Assembly: GCA_016124945.1 (NCBI GenBank)
Contig: WGMT01000098.1
Span: forward strand, 1 to 55,100
DNA: 55,100 bases
Direction of reading: 5' to 3'
Source: a bacterium
Lineage (GTDB): Bacteria > Chloroflexota > Anaerolineae > Caldilineales > Caldilineaceae
The notes under the pieces are model-generated. The model did no database searches, had not been told where the DNA came from, and was given only the letters and a program-made list of their open reading frames with translations. A program made the position numbers and the translations under genes. Within the stretch, counting starts at the first letter, position 1; every line of letters begins with the position of its first letter. Positions 1-8,000 of the stretch are shown here, in pieces.

Positions 1-98
1 CTGGCGGCGCGGGGACGGGTCCTTGAGGCGGGTGACAACGAATAGAAGGAGAACACGAATGCCGCGGCGACAACAATTCGCGTTCTCCCATCATTCGA

Positions 99-250
99 TG
101 TCATCGCTCGTCAACCCGCAACTCCCCGGCACTTGCCCGTGAACCGTGACGGGATGGTCCACGTGTCCGTCCTACTGTGTGTCGGCAACGTCCTGTGTTG
201 GGAGCGAGGATTGCCCGTTCATGTCCTGGCGGCGCGGGGATGGGTCCTTG
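99..250. repeat. direct repeat copy A, left flank of MNT/HepT pair
   Basis: About 150 bp that recur, imperfectly but in the same order, at 1074-1225. Shared blocks include GCAACTCCCC, ACCGTGACGGGATG, ACGTGTCCG, GTGTGTCGGCAACGTCCTGT, GGGAGCGAGGATTGCC and CCTGGCGGCGCGGGGA. Partial copies of the end block lie at 1-25 and about 1400-1418. No gene is visible in 1-361 apart from this repeat and the promoter at 262-285. Confidence 0.85.
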
Positions 251-261
251 GGCAGTGGTTT

Positions 262-285
262 TCCCCAGATTAACCATGATATAAT
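262..285 (+). promoter_or_regulatory. candidate promoter of MNT/HepT operon
   Basis: A perfect TATAAT lies at 280-285, preceded 18 nt upstream by a weak -35 (TGGTTT). It is about 75 nt before the first gene and just inside the left flanking repeat. The call rests mainly on the perfect -10. Confidence 0.5.
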
Positions 286-361
286 CAAAACCAATCGTAT
301 GCTGAGCGGTAGACAAGGTCTCTTGCAATTGTTCTGAAGTTGTAGAAAGCGTAGGCCGATC

Positions 362-679
362 ATGCCAGTACAGACAGACGCACCCCTACCTGTGCCCGAA
401 ATCGACGACTTCTGCCTACGATGGAACGTAGTCGAGTTTGCGCTCTTTGGTTCGATTCTGCGTGAAGATTTCACTACAAACAGCGACATTGATGTTCTGG
501 TGACCTTTGCCCCAGATTTCGTCTATACATTTCGTCAACTGACGGCGATGCAGACTGAGTTGGAGACCCTTTTGGGTCGTCCTGTGGATCTGCTGGACAA
601 AGAAGCCGTACAGTCAAGCCCGAACTACATCCGACGGAAGGCGATTTTAGGTTCAGCAGAGATCGTATATGCGCAGTGA
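362..679 (+). CDS. MNT-type nucleotidyltransferase, antitoxin of a HepT/MNT pair
   Basis: A 105-residue minimal nucleotidyltransferase. The signature GS-x10-DxD is complete (G30-S31, then D42 and D44 in SDIDVLV). In characterised HepT/MntA systems the nucleotidyltransferase adds AMP to a tyrosine of the HEPN toxin and so neutralises it. The next gene overlaps it by 11 bp and encodes the HEPN partner, so translational coupling is expected. The length suits a stand-alone MNT domain. Direct repeats on both sides suggest the pair moves as a module (inference). Confidence 0.9.
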   Translation: MPVQTDAPLPVPEIDDFCLRWNVVEFALFGSILREDFTTNSDIDVLVTFAPDFVYTFRQLTAMQTELETLLGRPVDLLDKEAVQSSPNYIRRKAILGSAEIVYAQ

Positions 680-1025
680 TGATGCCTTGCTGCTGGATAT
701 GCTGATCGCTGCCCGCAAGATCATGCGGTTTGTTGCCGGAATGAGCGAAGCTGCCTTTGTAGCAGACGATATGGCACAAAGCGCAGTCATTCGAGAGTTG
801 CAGGTGATCGGCGAAGCGGCGCGCTTGACCAGCGTCGAAACACGTGACACCTATTCACAGATCGATTGGGTAGCCATGATTGGGATGCGCAACCGACTGG
901 TGCATGGCTACTTCTCGATTCGGCTGGATGTTGTATGGCTTACGGTACAAGAGGACATTCCACCACTGCGCAGCATACTCGAAACGATTATCTTGCCCGA
1001 AGATGAGTTCGACGATTCAGATTGA
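669..1025 (+). CDS. HepT-like HEPN ribonuclease toxin
   Basis: A 118-residue mainly helical HEPN protein with the RX4HXY ribonuclease motif intact (R74-NRLV-H79-G-Y81, preceded by GM). In HepT toxins these residues cleave RNA, and the tyrosine in the motif is the site modified by the MNT antitoxin. The acidic tail (PEDEFDDSD) is common in the family. It starts inside the end of the nucleotidyltransferase gene, as usual for this class. All key residues are present, so the module looks functional. Confidence 0.9.
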   Translation: MRSDDALLLDMLIAARKIMRFVAGMSEAAFVADDMAQSAVIRELQVIGEAARLTSVETRDTYSQIDWVAMIGMRNRLVHGYFSIRLDVVWLTVQEDIPPLRSILETIILPEDEFDDSD

Positions 1026-1073
1026 ATTGAGTGACCGTTCTCCCTGGTTGCCCTGAGCTGTCCCCTTGTTTGT

Positions 1074-1225
1074 TGTCATCGTTTATCGCTCCGCAACTCC
1101 CCACGCACTGCCCTTGGACCGTGACGGGATGCTTCACGTGTCCGCTTGCTGTGTGTCGGCAACGTCCTGTCTTGGGAGCGAGGATTGCCTGTTCGTGTCC
1201 TGGCGGCGCGGGGACGAGTCCTTGG
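1074..1225. repeat. direct repeat copy B, right flank of MNT/HepT pair
   Basis: Second copy of the repeat at 99-250, same orientation, with scattered substitutions. It starts about 50 bp after the HepT stop. The remainder of 1026-1570 holds a diverged partial copy (about 1400-1418), the twin-hairpin element and a promoter; no convincing gene is seen there. Confidence 0.85.
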
Positions 1226-1306
1226 ACGGGACGATCCATGTGTCCGTTCGCGTTGTGCGAGAAAGTGCCGGAGCTTGCTCTCTGGCGGTAACGTCCTTGC
1301 TTACGT

Positions 1307-1390
1307 GACCTGCCAGGTTTTCTGCAACCTGGCGGGTCTTAGCGTCTAGAAAACCCACCGGGTTACAGAAAACCCGGCGGGTTGGCGCGC
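1307..1390. repeat. 84-bp twin-hairpin element, copy 1
   Basis: Two consecutive hairpins, each with 13-bp arms and a 6-nt loop. The first is GACCTGCCAGGTT/AACCTGGCGGGTC, with one G-U pair in RNA. The second is AACCCACCGGGTT/AACCCGGCGGGTT, with one mismatch. The whole 84 bp recurs at 5063-5146 with a single difference, in the same orientation. It resembles a dispersed palindromic (REP/MITE-like) element and could end transcription on either strand. Confidence 0.9.
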
Positions 1391-1435
1391 GACATTGGCG
1401 CGAGGGGACGGGTCCTTGGGTGTGACAAATTGCGG

Positions 1436-1464
1436 TTGCCCGCCCCAGGCTTCCGTGCTACAAT
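1436..1464 (+). promoter_or_regulatory. sigma70-type promoter for the TIR-TPR gene
   Basis: TTGCCC (1436-1441), a 17-nt spacer and TACAAT (1459-1464). Transcription would start near 1471, about 100 nt before the TIR start codon. Confidence 0.6.
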
Positions 1465-1570
1465 CGTTACACACTGCCTCCTCTGTGTTATACCGCTCTA
1501 CAACACCGATCTAAACCATTTGGCGGGTCAGTCCGTTACTGGCTGTTGAATCATGCATCGAGGGATCTTG

Positions 1571-3559
1571 ATGGCTGGTTCACCACCTGCTGCATCGCTA
1601 TCGTTTCGCTACGATGTCTACATCAGCTACAGCGAAGTCGACGCCGCCTGGGTCGTCGACTGGCTTTTGCCGCGCCTGGAAGCGGACGGGCTGCGCGTGG
1701 CTATCGACGCTGTGACCTTCCAACCAGGCGTGCCGGTGATCGAAGAGATCGAGCGCTCGATCAGCGAAAGCCGCTACGTCTTCGCCGTCCTCACTCCTGC
1801 TTATGTTGCTGACCATTGGGACAATTTCGAGTCGCTGCTTGTGCAGCACCAGGACCCGGCGGCGCGGCTGCGGCGGCTGATTCCCCTGCTCCTGGAACCT
1901 TGCGAGCCACCGGCGCGCATCCAACTGCTGCACTGGGTGGATATGAGCACGCCTGAGCGCCGCGAGGATCAACTGCGCCGCGTCCTCGACACGGTGCAGG
2001 GGCGCGCCCGCCTGCCCGAACTTCACCCCGAAGCCGCCGTCCCCGACGCCCAGCGCCGCTGGTGGGAAGTGCGCTGGTTCGCCGTGGCCGGCGTTAGCGC
2101 ACTGCTCACCCTCGTCCTCGTAGCCGGTTGGCTGTGGAGCCAGCGCGCCCCCGCTGCCATGGACCCCGACACCTTCAACATCGCCGTGGCCGAATTCGCC
2201 GTAGTTGATGAGGAGGGCAAGCCCCTCCGCGACGAAATCGGCCGTCAGCGTGCCCGCAACGTGGCCGCCCTGTTGAGCGATCAGCGCGACGAACTGCAAT
2301 CAGTGATCATCAAACCTATCACCGTCTGGGGCGACGAACAGCGCATCCGTCCTGTGGAGACGGACAACGCAGCGGCGCGAGCCGAAGCCCTGAATGCCCA
2401 CGTCCTCGTCTACGGCGTCGTCCAACGCGAGGGCGATACCTGGATGCTGCAACCGGAGTTCTACCTCACCGAAGAAGTGGTGCGGCAGTCGACTGAGCTG
2501 CTGGGCGACTACGCTTTGGGAACGCCCATCTCATTCGACGCTCAGCGCCTGGCGGCACAGAGCAACGCCAACGCCGAACTACGCGCCCGTGTACGCGCCC
2601 TGGTGCAGATCATCATCGGCCTCTCGCATAATCAGGGTGGGCGCCGCGCCGACTATGAAGCCGCGCTGCACATTTTTGAGGCAGTAGCCAACGACCCTGA
2701 CTGGGGCGCCGCCAATACGGTTAGTGGGCAGGAGATCCTCTATCTCTTCCTGGGCAACGCCTATCTCAAAAGCGCGCCCGGCATGCGCGAAGCGCCCGAA
2801 GAACGGACAGATCGCCTCGGGCAGGCAGTGGCTGCCTATCAACAGGCCCTGGCACGCAGACCCGACTATGCCCGCGCCCTGAACGGCTATGCGTCTGCCC
2901 TTTTTCAGCAGGCGCGGCGCTACCCCGATGAGCGCTGGCCCTGCGCCGACGACTGGGATTGGGTCACACTTGACGAAGCCAGGACGGCCCATCAGCGCGC
3001 ACTAGACACGTCACCGGCCAATAAACCTGTCTCCGGTCATGTTGACCTGCGCGCCCACCTTGGGTTGGGGCGTATTTACTACCACATTGGCTTCTGCCTG
3101 TCCGAAGAACTCTTTCCCCCTGCCTGGCAACTCGCCCAGTCAAATCTGAAAGCAGCCATCGCCGAGTACGAAGCCGCTCCCCCAACCGATTACCTACGTC
3201 TGCCCACTGCCAATGCCCACCAGTATTTGGGTGATATGGCCTTTCTTGAAGCCGACTGGCGCAGCTTCGACGAAAGCCTCGATCCTGCTGAGAACATGCA
3301 GCGTATCGCTGAACTGACCCAGACCGCACAGTCTCACTACCAGGCAGGGATTGACCTCATCTCAGCGCCGGAGACTGAGGAATCCCTGGCGCTGCGCGTA
3401 CTGGCCGAAGGACAATTGCTACGCGTCCTCTGTTTTCAGGGCGAGAACGAAGCCGCCCAAGATCACCTCGATGCCCTTGTGGAAGATGCCATGATTCCCC
3501 CCCACCTACTCACCGCCATCCAGAATCACGCAAAGGAGTTCTGCAATGACAAGCCATAG
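1571..3559 (+). CDS. TIR-domain, single-TM, TPR-repeat protein
   Basis: A 662-residue protein. A TIR domain fills roughly residues 10-145 (YDVYISYSEVD, FQPG, SRYVFAVLTPAYV). The segment DHWDNFESLL places E87 where NADase-active TIR domains carry the catalytic glutamate. A basic linker with two Trp precedes one transmembrane helix (about 169-189, WFAVAGVSALLTLVLVAGWLW). The C-terminal ~370 residues contain TPR-like helices (AVAAYQQALARRPDYARALNGYASALF). The ATG at 1571 is preferred over 1553 because GAGGGA lies 5 nt upstream of it. The TIR side would be cytosolic. The next gene, for a secreted protein, overlaps by 14 bp. A role in defence or in envelope-stress signalling is inference. Confidence 0.85.
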   Translation: MAGSPPAASLSFRYDVYISYSEVDAAWVVDWLLPRLEADGLRVAIDAVTFQPGVPVIEEIERSISESRYVFAVLTPAYVADHWDNFESLLVQHQDPAARLRRLIPLLLEPCEPPARIQLLHWVDMSTPERREDQLRRVLDTVQGRARLPELHPEAAVPDAQRRWWEVRWFAVAGVSALLTLVLVAGWLWSQRAPAAMDPDTFNIAVAEFAVVDEEGKPLRDEIGRQRARNVAALLSDQRDELQSVIIKPITVWGDEQRIRPVETDNAAARAEALNAHVLVYGVVQREGDTWMLQPEFYLTEEVVRQSTELLGDYALGTPISFDAQRLAAQSNANAELRARVRALVQIIIGLSHNQGGRRADYEAALHIFEAVANDPDWGAANTVSGQEILYLFLGNAYLKSAPGMREAPEERTDRLGQAVAAYQQALARRPDYARALNGYASALFQQARRYPDERWPCADDWDWVTLDEARTAHQRALDTSPANKPVSGHVDLRAHLGLGRIYYHIGFCLSEELFPPAWQLAQSNLKAAIAEYEAAPPTDYLRLPTANAHQYLGDMAFLEADWRSFDESLDPAENMQRIAELTQTAQSHYQAGIDLISAPETEESLALRVLAEGQLLRVLCFQGENEAAQDHLDALVEDAMIPPHLLTAIQNHAKEFCNDKP

Positions 3560-5018
3560 ACAACCCATTGCCGCCATCGTCCTATTCTTGCTGCTCGGCG
3601 CGGTCGGGATCTGGATTTCGACGGTACCTGCCGTTGCTGCCCCCGCTGCACAGGCGACGCCCTGTGCGACACCGTCCACAAGATCGGGGCGCGGGCGGGC
3701 CGTTGGCAGCGCCTCTGCCTGTGAGTCGACCGCCGCCTTACCTGGAAAGGCCAGCTTTGCGGAGCGAGGTGGAGCCACCGATGCAGTGCTACCTTGCGAA
3801 GGCTTTTTGTCTTCACAAGGTAACAAGTTCTTTAGCGTCTTTCCGTCCAGTACAATCGTTGAAGTGGGCAAACCCTATGTAAACTTCGATATGGCTGTAC
3901 AATGGTGCGATTGGCCGACGGAGGATGAGTTTACCTTTATACTTACAGATCCAGCCGGGCGCACAGTGACGCGAACGCAGGGAACGTATTTCACCTACCG
4001 CTTTGCCGACACGCCGACACCGGGCGAATATGGGTTGACCATCACTGGAGAGGCCGGTACCCTTCGCGAGACATTTCTGGTTGACCTCTACAGGCGGCCC
4101 ACGCTGAAGTTGTTTGATGCGGTGACGGGAGAAGAAGTCGCGCCGTGGCTCGTCAATTCTGCGCCGACCAACCGGCAGCGTGGTTTGCAGGTTCACTACG
4201 CGGGATTTTCTCCCGATGAAACCATCGAAGTCGGACTTTATCTTCCCAGTGCGCCAGGGGCGACTCTGCTTGAAACATGGCAGGTGATCTCAGACGAACA
4301 GGGCAAATTTGAAGAAGTACTGACCTTTCCTGACTCTTTGCCTCAAGGTTATTATTTATTGATGGCTTGTTCTATAAATTGGTGTAGCCTGATTTTTGAT
4401 CCTGTGGGCGAACCCTGGGGCTCGCCCAATGGCGTAGAGCCGCCGCCCCTGGCGTGGCAGCAGTTCTCTCTATCGGCGCCAACACGCCCAGCCCGTGTCG
4501 ATCCCGTGGGCGCCTGGGACGGGTTGCGCCTGCGTGAAGGCCCTGGCACGAGCTTCGCCCGTATTGGTTCGCTGCCACCCAACACCCTGGTGACGGTCCT
4601 GCAAGGGCCAGATCGGGCGAACGGCATCGACTGGTACGAAGTGCGTGCAGAATCGGATGGCCGTCAAGGTTGGGTCAGCGGTGAGTATCTGCTTTTTGGT
4701 GTCGACTCCGCTATTTCGATTCCTACAGAACGTACGCGTGTCTCGTTCAGCCCTGGCACAACTGGCGCTTCGTTCTCTGCTCCGCTTTCGGCGGGCCAGC
4801 CATTGGCCTACGGCATACGCGCCCTGCGCGGCCAGGCGTTGATCATCGAAACCGACCGCACTGACGTCGTGGTGAATGTGGTCGACTCGGCGCAGACGCC
4901 ACTCACCGCCAGCGACGTCGGCGCAGGCTACTGGCGCTTTGAGTTGCCGCAAAACGACGACTACACCGTGATTCTCAACGGTTCACAGCGAACCCGAGTT
5001 CGCATCGAAATCCCCTAA
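3546..5018 (+). CDS. secreted SH3b-domain protein
   Basis: A 490-residue exported protein. The N-terminus has a basic start, a hydrophobic core (IAAIVLFLLLGAVGIWI) and an AVAAPA-type signal-peptidase site near residue 32. The middle (about 95-310) is beta-rich, with Cys-containing segments that look extracellular. A bacterial SH3 domain lies at about 318-385 (GLRLREGPGTSFARIGSLPP, WYEV, GWVSGEYL). The last ~100 residues resemble a beta-sandwich pre-peptidase-type domain. AAGGAG sits before the start, within the end of the TIR gene, so the two are co-translated. A ligand-sensing partner for the TIR-TPR protein is possible but unproven. Confidence 0.8.
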   Translation: MTSHRQPIAAIVLFLLLGAVGIWISTVPAVAAPAAQATPCATPSTRSGRGRAVGSASACESTAALPGKASFAERGGATDAVLPCEGFLSSQGNKFFSVFPSSTIVEVGKPYVNFDMAVQWCDWPTEDEFTFILTDPAGRTVTRTQGTYFTYRFADTPTPGEYGLTITGEAGTLRETFLVDLYRRPTLKLFDAVTGEEVAPWLVNSAPTNRQRGLQVHYAGFSPDETIEVGLYLPSAPGATLLETWQVISDEQGKFEEVLTFPDSLPQGYYLLMACSINWCSLIFDPVGEPWGSPNGVEPPPLAWQQFSLSAPTRPARVDPVGAWDGLRLREGPGTSFARIGSLPPNTLVTVLQGPDRANGIDWYEVRAESDGRQGWVSGEYLLFGVDSAISIPTERTRVSFSPGTTGASFSAPLSAGQPLAYGIRALRGQALIIETDRTDVVVNVVDSAQTPLTASDVGAGYWRFELPQNDDYTVILNGSQRTRVRIEIP

Positions 5019-5062
5019 CCGTCCCGTCTGCCTGGTCACTGTGGTAGTAGATACGACGTGAA

Positions 5063-5146
5063 GACCCGCCAGGTTTTCTGCAACCTGGCGGGTCTTAGCG
5101 TCTAGAAAACCCACCGGGTTACAGAAAACCCGGCGGGTTGGCGCGC
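5063..5146. repeat. 84-bp twin-hairpin element, copy 2
   Basis: Same element as 1307-1390 (83 of 84 positions by eye). Here the first stem is perfect (GACCCGCCAGGTT/AACCTGGCGGGTC). It lies between the convergent SH3b and PqqD genes, where it could act as a bidirectional terminator. Confidence 0.9.
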
Positions 5147-5167
5147 TGTGTGCGCGACTGACGCACT

Positions 5168-5452
5168 TTACTGGACCAAAGAGAGCAGATCGTTCTCATA
5201 CATGTCATTGAGCAACGCCAGCACATCCGCTTCACAGGTCATCGGGTTGACACGGTATTGTCGTTGTAACTGGTGACAGAGATCTTGTACCTGGGTTGGT
5301 TCTTCAAGCCTGGCCCAGATATCGGCGCCTATCTCATCCAGGGCATAGTATTGGCCTCGATCAATGTTCATCATCACCAGATCTTCGTCTATATGGCTGG
5401 CCATGACGTCACTTGAACGGTGAATGACAGATTCCAGGGTGATGTTTTGCAT
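5168..5452 (-). CDS. PqqD-like RiPP recognition (RRE/B1) protein
   Basis: A 94-residue PqqD-family protein: opening beta strands (VIHRSSDVMASHIDEDLVMM, NIDRGQYYALDEIGADIW) followed by helices with LCHQLQRQYRV and CEADVLALLNDMYENDLL. In lasso-peptide systems this stand-alone B1 domain binds the precursor leader and brings it to the B2 protease and cyclase. The ATG at 5452 is chosen over an upstream TTG because AAAGGAGG lies 5 nt before it. It is the last gene of the minus-strand RiPP operon. Family assignment is firm; its role in this cluster is inferred from the neighbours. Confidence 0.88.
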   Translation of the reverse strand: MQNITLESVIHRSSDVMASHIDEDLVMMNIDRGQYYALDEIGADIWARLEEPTQVQDLCHQLQRQYRVNPMTCEADVLALLNDMYENDLLSLVQ

Positions 5453-5579
5453 GACTGCCTCCTTTGGCAATGATGACTGTTGAGGCGCGACGCGCTGACC
5501 AGGAAAACATACGGCATTCGGCTCTGATTTTGGCCAGTGTGTCGCACCTGGGCAGATATTTACGTTTTGGTTGGATCAA

Positions 5580-6134
5580 TTATTGTGGATGGGGGTCTGT
5601 ATCCGGTTTGATACGAAAATCGCGATCCAGATAGCGTTGCAGCGCTGCGTAGTCGAGCATAAGGGACGCAAAGGCCGCATGGATATTGCCCCCGCGGGCC
5701 GTCACTCTCTGCTGCAACGCTTGCATCGAAGCCTTCAACGGGATAGTCTGATCATCTAGGTGTGGGCGCAACTGTGCCCACACCTGATCCGCCAACTTCA
5801 CTGTCCGCTGGATCAGTGCATGGGCCTCGTCAACGGAAAGCTCACCCGCTTCCATTCGCCTCAGCACACCACACTTAAACCGGTGACAGATGCTTGGTCG
5901 CCACTGTTGGTAGATTGTGCAGATGCGAGATTGTTGGTGATGGCAGGGCTGCCAAAATCTCTGGCGATCCCCAACGGTTTGCAGTACAAAACCACCTGCG
6001 TCCAGTAGGGCGGGATCGTCCTCGGGCACGACGCGCGCCCATTCAAAGATTGTGCCATCGCAGCAGAGACCACAACGCACACAGAGACTCTGGGCGGGTG
6101 AAGTTACGTCCGGCTCAAGATGAATGGTAGCCAC
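5580..6134 (-). CDS. YkgJ-type cysteine-cluster protein
   Basis: A 184-residue protein with the YkgJ pattern: C18-x2-C21-G-x-C24-C25, then C64, C72 (RICTIYQQWRP) and C83/C88 (SICHRFKCG). These eight cysteines probably bind zinc or an iron-sulfur cluster. The C-terminal half is helical. It begins with GTG that shares one base with the stop of the sulfotransferase gene (TAGTG), indicating translational coupling within the RiPP operon. The biochemical function of the family is not settled. Here it may act on the peptide or support a tailoring enzyme, which is inference from context only. Confidence 0.8.
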   Translation of the reverse strand: MATIHLEPDVTSPAQSLCVRCGLCCDGTIFEWARVVPEDDPALLDAGGFVLQTVGDRQRFWQPCHHQQSRICTIYQQWRPSICHRFKCGVLRRMEAGELSVDEAHALIQRTVKLADQVWAQLRPHLDDQTIPLKASMQALQQRVTARGGNIHAAFASLMLDYAALQRYLDRDFRIKPDTDPHPQ

Positions 6135-6970
6135 TAAAGGTATCCTAATCTGGCCATCACAGCGCCGTGATCCGCTTCGATGCGTGCGATCTGGGCTGTG
6201 GACAATTCATGACGCCAGCCGTCCACTTGACCGCGGCGAAAGAATCGCACAGACGATCCCTGCCGTTCTTGGAAGCCGGCGGCATCTTCCTGGGCTTGCA
6301 GGCGTTGAAAGCGGCTCTGCTCCACAGCGGCATTGAGCTGCGCGTCATCGACCGGCAGGCCGGTTACCTGCAAGATGGAGCGGAATACCTGGTGTGGCGA
6401 TCTGTGCAGATCTTCGTAACGTATCAGATGAACCGGCAATTCTTTCTGATCCAGCCAACTGGCAACATGCTGGCTCCATGAGCCCATCTGCTGATGAAGC
6501 TGGCCGGCAAGGCGATTCCGGCTCTCGGTGGCGATACGATCTATTTGGCCCATATCTTGGATCGCCTTGTCGATACTCTCCCCAAGGTGGGCGGCCAGGG
6601 ACGGCGCCACCGCGCGCGGATCGCGCACAATGTAGACGGCCGCCAGGCTGATCTCATGCGGGAAAAGTGCTTCGCCGCTGCTGTTACGCCGCCAGCAATC
6701 ATGTACTTTCACGAAGATGGGCTTCTCTGCCTCACCGGCAAGATGACGATAGACCCCTGGCCGCAAGAGATCGATCTCCGATGGTGTGAGATCCGATGCC
6801 TCGATCCCCACGATCCAATCAAAGAGACGCCGATCACTGGCATTCAAGTTGACGTCCACGGCATTGATGTCCGTTTCGCCTGGGTCCTGTTGCTGGTATG
6901 CGCTCAAAAAGATGCGCACCCAGGTGTTGCCCGATTTGGGGTAAGAAGCCAGCCACACAATCCTCTGCAT
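6134..6970 (-). CDS. PAPS-dependent sulfotransferase
   Basis: A 278-residue cytosolic sulfotransferase. The 5'-phosphosulfate loop is complete (YPKSGNTW, residues 10-17), KVHDCW follows at 88-93, and the 3'-phosphate motif is RDPR at 116-119 with S124 after it. These features fit PAPS-dependent O-sulfation. The gene starts on the stop of the kinase gene (TAATG overlap) and overlaps the next gene by 1 nt, so it belongs to the RiPP operon. The likely acceptor is the cyclised peptide or its precursor (inference), with Ser or Thr in the core as possible sites. Confidence 0.88.
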   Translation of the reverse strand: MQRIVWLASYPKSGNTWVRIFLSAYQQQDPGETDINAVDVNLNASDRRLFDWIVGIEASDLTPSEIDLLRPGVYRHLAGEAEKPIFVKVHDCWRRNSSGEALFPHEISLAAVYIVRDPRAVAPSLAAHLGESIDKAIQDMGQIDRIATESRNRLAGQLHQQMGSWSQHVASWLDQKELPVHLIRYEDLHRSPHQVFRSILQVTGLPVDDAQLNAAVEQSRFQRLQAQEDAAGFQERQGSSVRFFRRGQVDGWRHELSTAQIARIEADHGAVMARLGYL

Positions 6971-7920
6971 TACGCCCCACTCCGCTCCATCGCCTTGAAA
7001 TCAGCCTCGATGCGATCCGCCATTTCGGTCAGGTGGAAGCCTTGATCGGGGCGCTGCACACGCGTAATCCGGGTTCGGGAGGCCACGGACGTCACCTGTT
7101 GAAAGTGCGCGCGGTGCAGGTCCATGCGCTTGACCACCAATTTCTGCCACGTATGGTCGAGCAGGGCATTGAATTTACGTGCATCCCGCTGTTCCACCAG
7201 TGCAACGTGATCCTGGTTGTGGAGCGAAAGAATGTAGATGGCCGCCACTGGCGCTGCCTCTGTAGCCAGTGCATGACTGATGGGGACGACGTATTTTTCC
7301 AGTTGTGGGCGCACGCGCGCCAGCCCCTCGGTTGTCTGCTCCAGCACAGCAGCGCTGTCGGCCCACAGTTTTGTGATCTGAACACCTGGCTCCACCCAGG
7401 CAGTGCCTGTGGCGTCCAGGTGTACCGCGGCCAGATCTTCAGCCAACATCAAATAGCCCCGGCGCAAAAATTCGTTGAGTAAGGTGGATTTGCCTGCGCC
7501 CGAGTGACCCAGAAAGAGCACTGCGCCTGCCGGTGTGGCAATGGCGCTGCCATGCAGGGGCAGAATTCCTCGCTGATGAAGTAGCAGCGCTGCCGCCGTA
7601 CCCATAATCAACAGGCGGATCATCTCATCGTCGATCTGCTGCCGCTCAATCACGATTTCATTGCCGCCCCGAATCAGGATTGTCACCGCGCCGGGCAGGC
7701 CAAACCGTGTTTCGCCAGGGGTCACCTGGCGCAGAGGACCTGCCGCCACTGCATCCGCGGCAATCGCAGGCAGTGCGCCGAAACGCACCGCCACATCCGC
7801 CTTCTGCGGCGTGGACACGGGGCATAGCTCTGGGAAGTCCATCGGCATCTGCCAGATCAGGCCAAAAGCGTTATACAAATGTAGGCTACTCAGTAGAGAA
7901 GCAGATGTGCCCGGATTCAT
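6970..7920 (-). CDS. HprK-like serine kinase of RiPP cluster
   Basis: A 316-residue relative of HPr kinase. The N-terminal half is divergent; the C-terminal kinase core has LPLHGSAI, Walker A GHSGAGKST (138-146) and the acidic pair in LMLAEDLAAV (E161-D162). In paeninodin-type lasso clusters such a kinase phosphorylates the C-terminal serine of the precursor. Here the precursor ends in KTKFF with no serine there, so the target must differ. AGGGA precedes the ATG. The gene follows the precursor after an ~80-nt gap with a strong hairpin, and overlaps the sulfotransferase start by 1 nt. Confidence 0.87.
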   Translation of the reverse strand: MNPGTSASLLSSLHLYNAFGLIWQMPMDFPELCPVSTPQKADVAVRFGALPAIAADAVAAGPLRQVTPGETRFGLPGAVTILIRGGNEIVIERQQIDDEMIRLLIMGTAAALLLHQRGILPLHGSAIATPAGAVLFLGHSGAGKSTLLNEFLRRGYLMLAEDLAAVHLDATGTAWVEPGVQITKLWADSAAVLEQTTEGLARVRPQLEKYVVPISHALATEAAPVAAIYILSLHNQDHVALVEQRDARKFNALLDHTWQKLVVKRMDLHRAHFQQVTSVASRTRITRVQRPDQGFHLTEMADRIEADFKAMERSGA

Positions 7921-7950
7921 CTTTGTCCCTGTTTGGCCTGTAGTAATGAT

Positions 7951-7989
7951 AGAGTGGACCGCACAAACCTACTTTGCGCGGTCCACTCT
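7951..7989 (-). promoter_or_regulatory. intercistronic hairpin after the RiPP precursor gene
   Basis: A 17-bp stem with one A-C mismatch (AGAGTGGACCGCACAAA / TTTGCGCGGTCCACTCT) and a 5-nt loop. It lies 12 nt after the precursor stop. No T-run follows in the minus direction, so it more likely protects the 3' end of a processed precursor mRNA, or attenuates readthrough into the kinase gene, than fully terminates. Confidence 0.75.
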
Positions 7990-8000
7990 GTACTCTAAGA

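Noticed and set aside
1031..1358. Several short open frames between HepT and the TIR gene
   Set aside because: They lie in repeated DNA, occur on both strands over the same bases, and resemble no family.
5580..6134. YkgJ-type protein considered as a replacement B2 leader protease
   Set aside because: Its cysteines follow the metal-cluster pattern and there is no Cys-His-Asp protease triad; protease activity cannot be supported.
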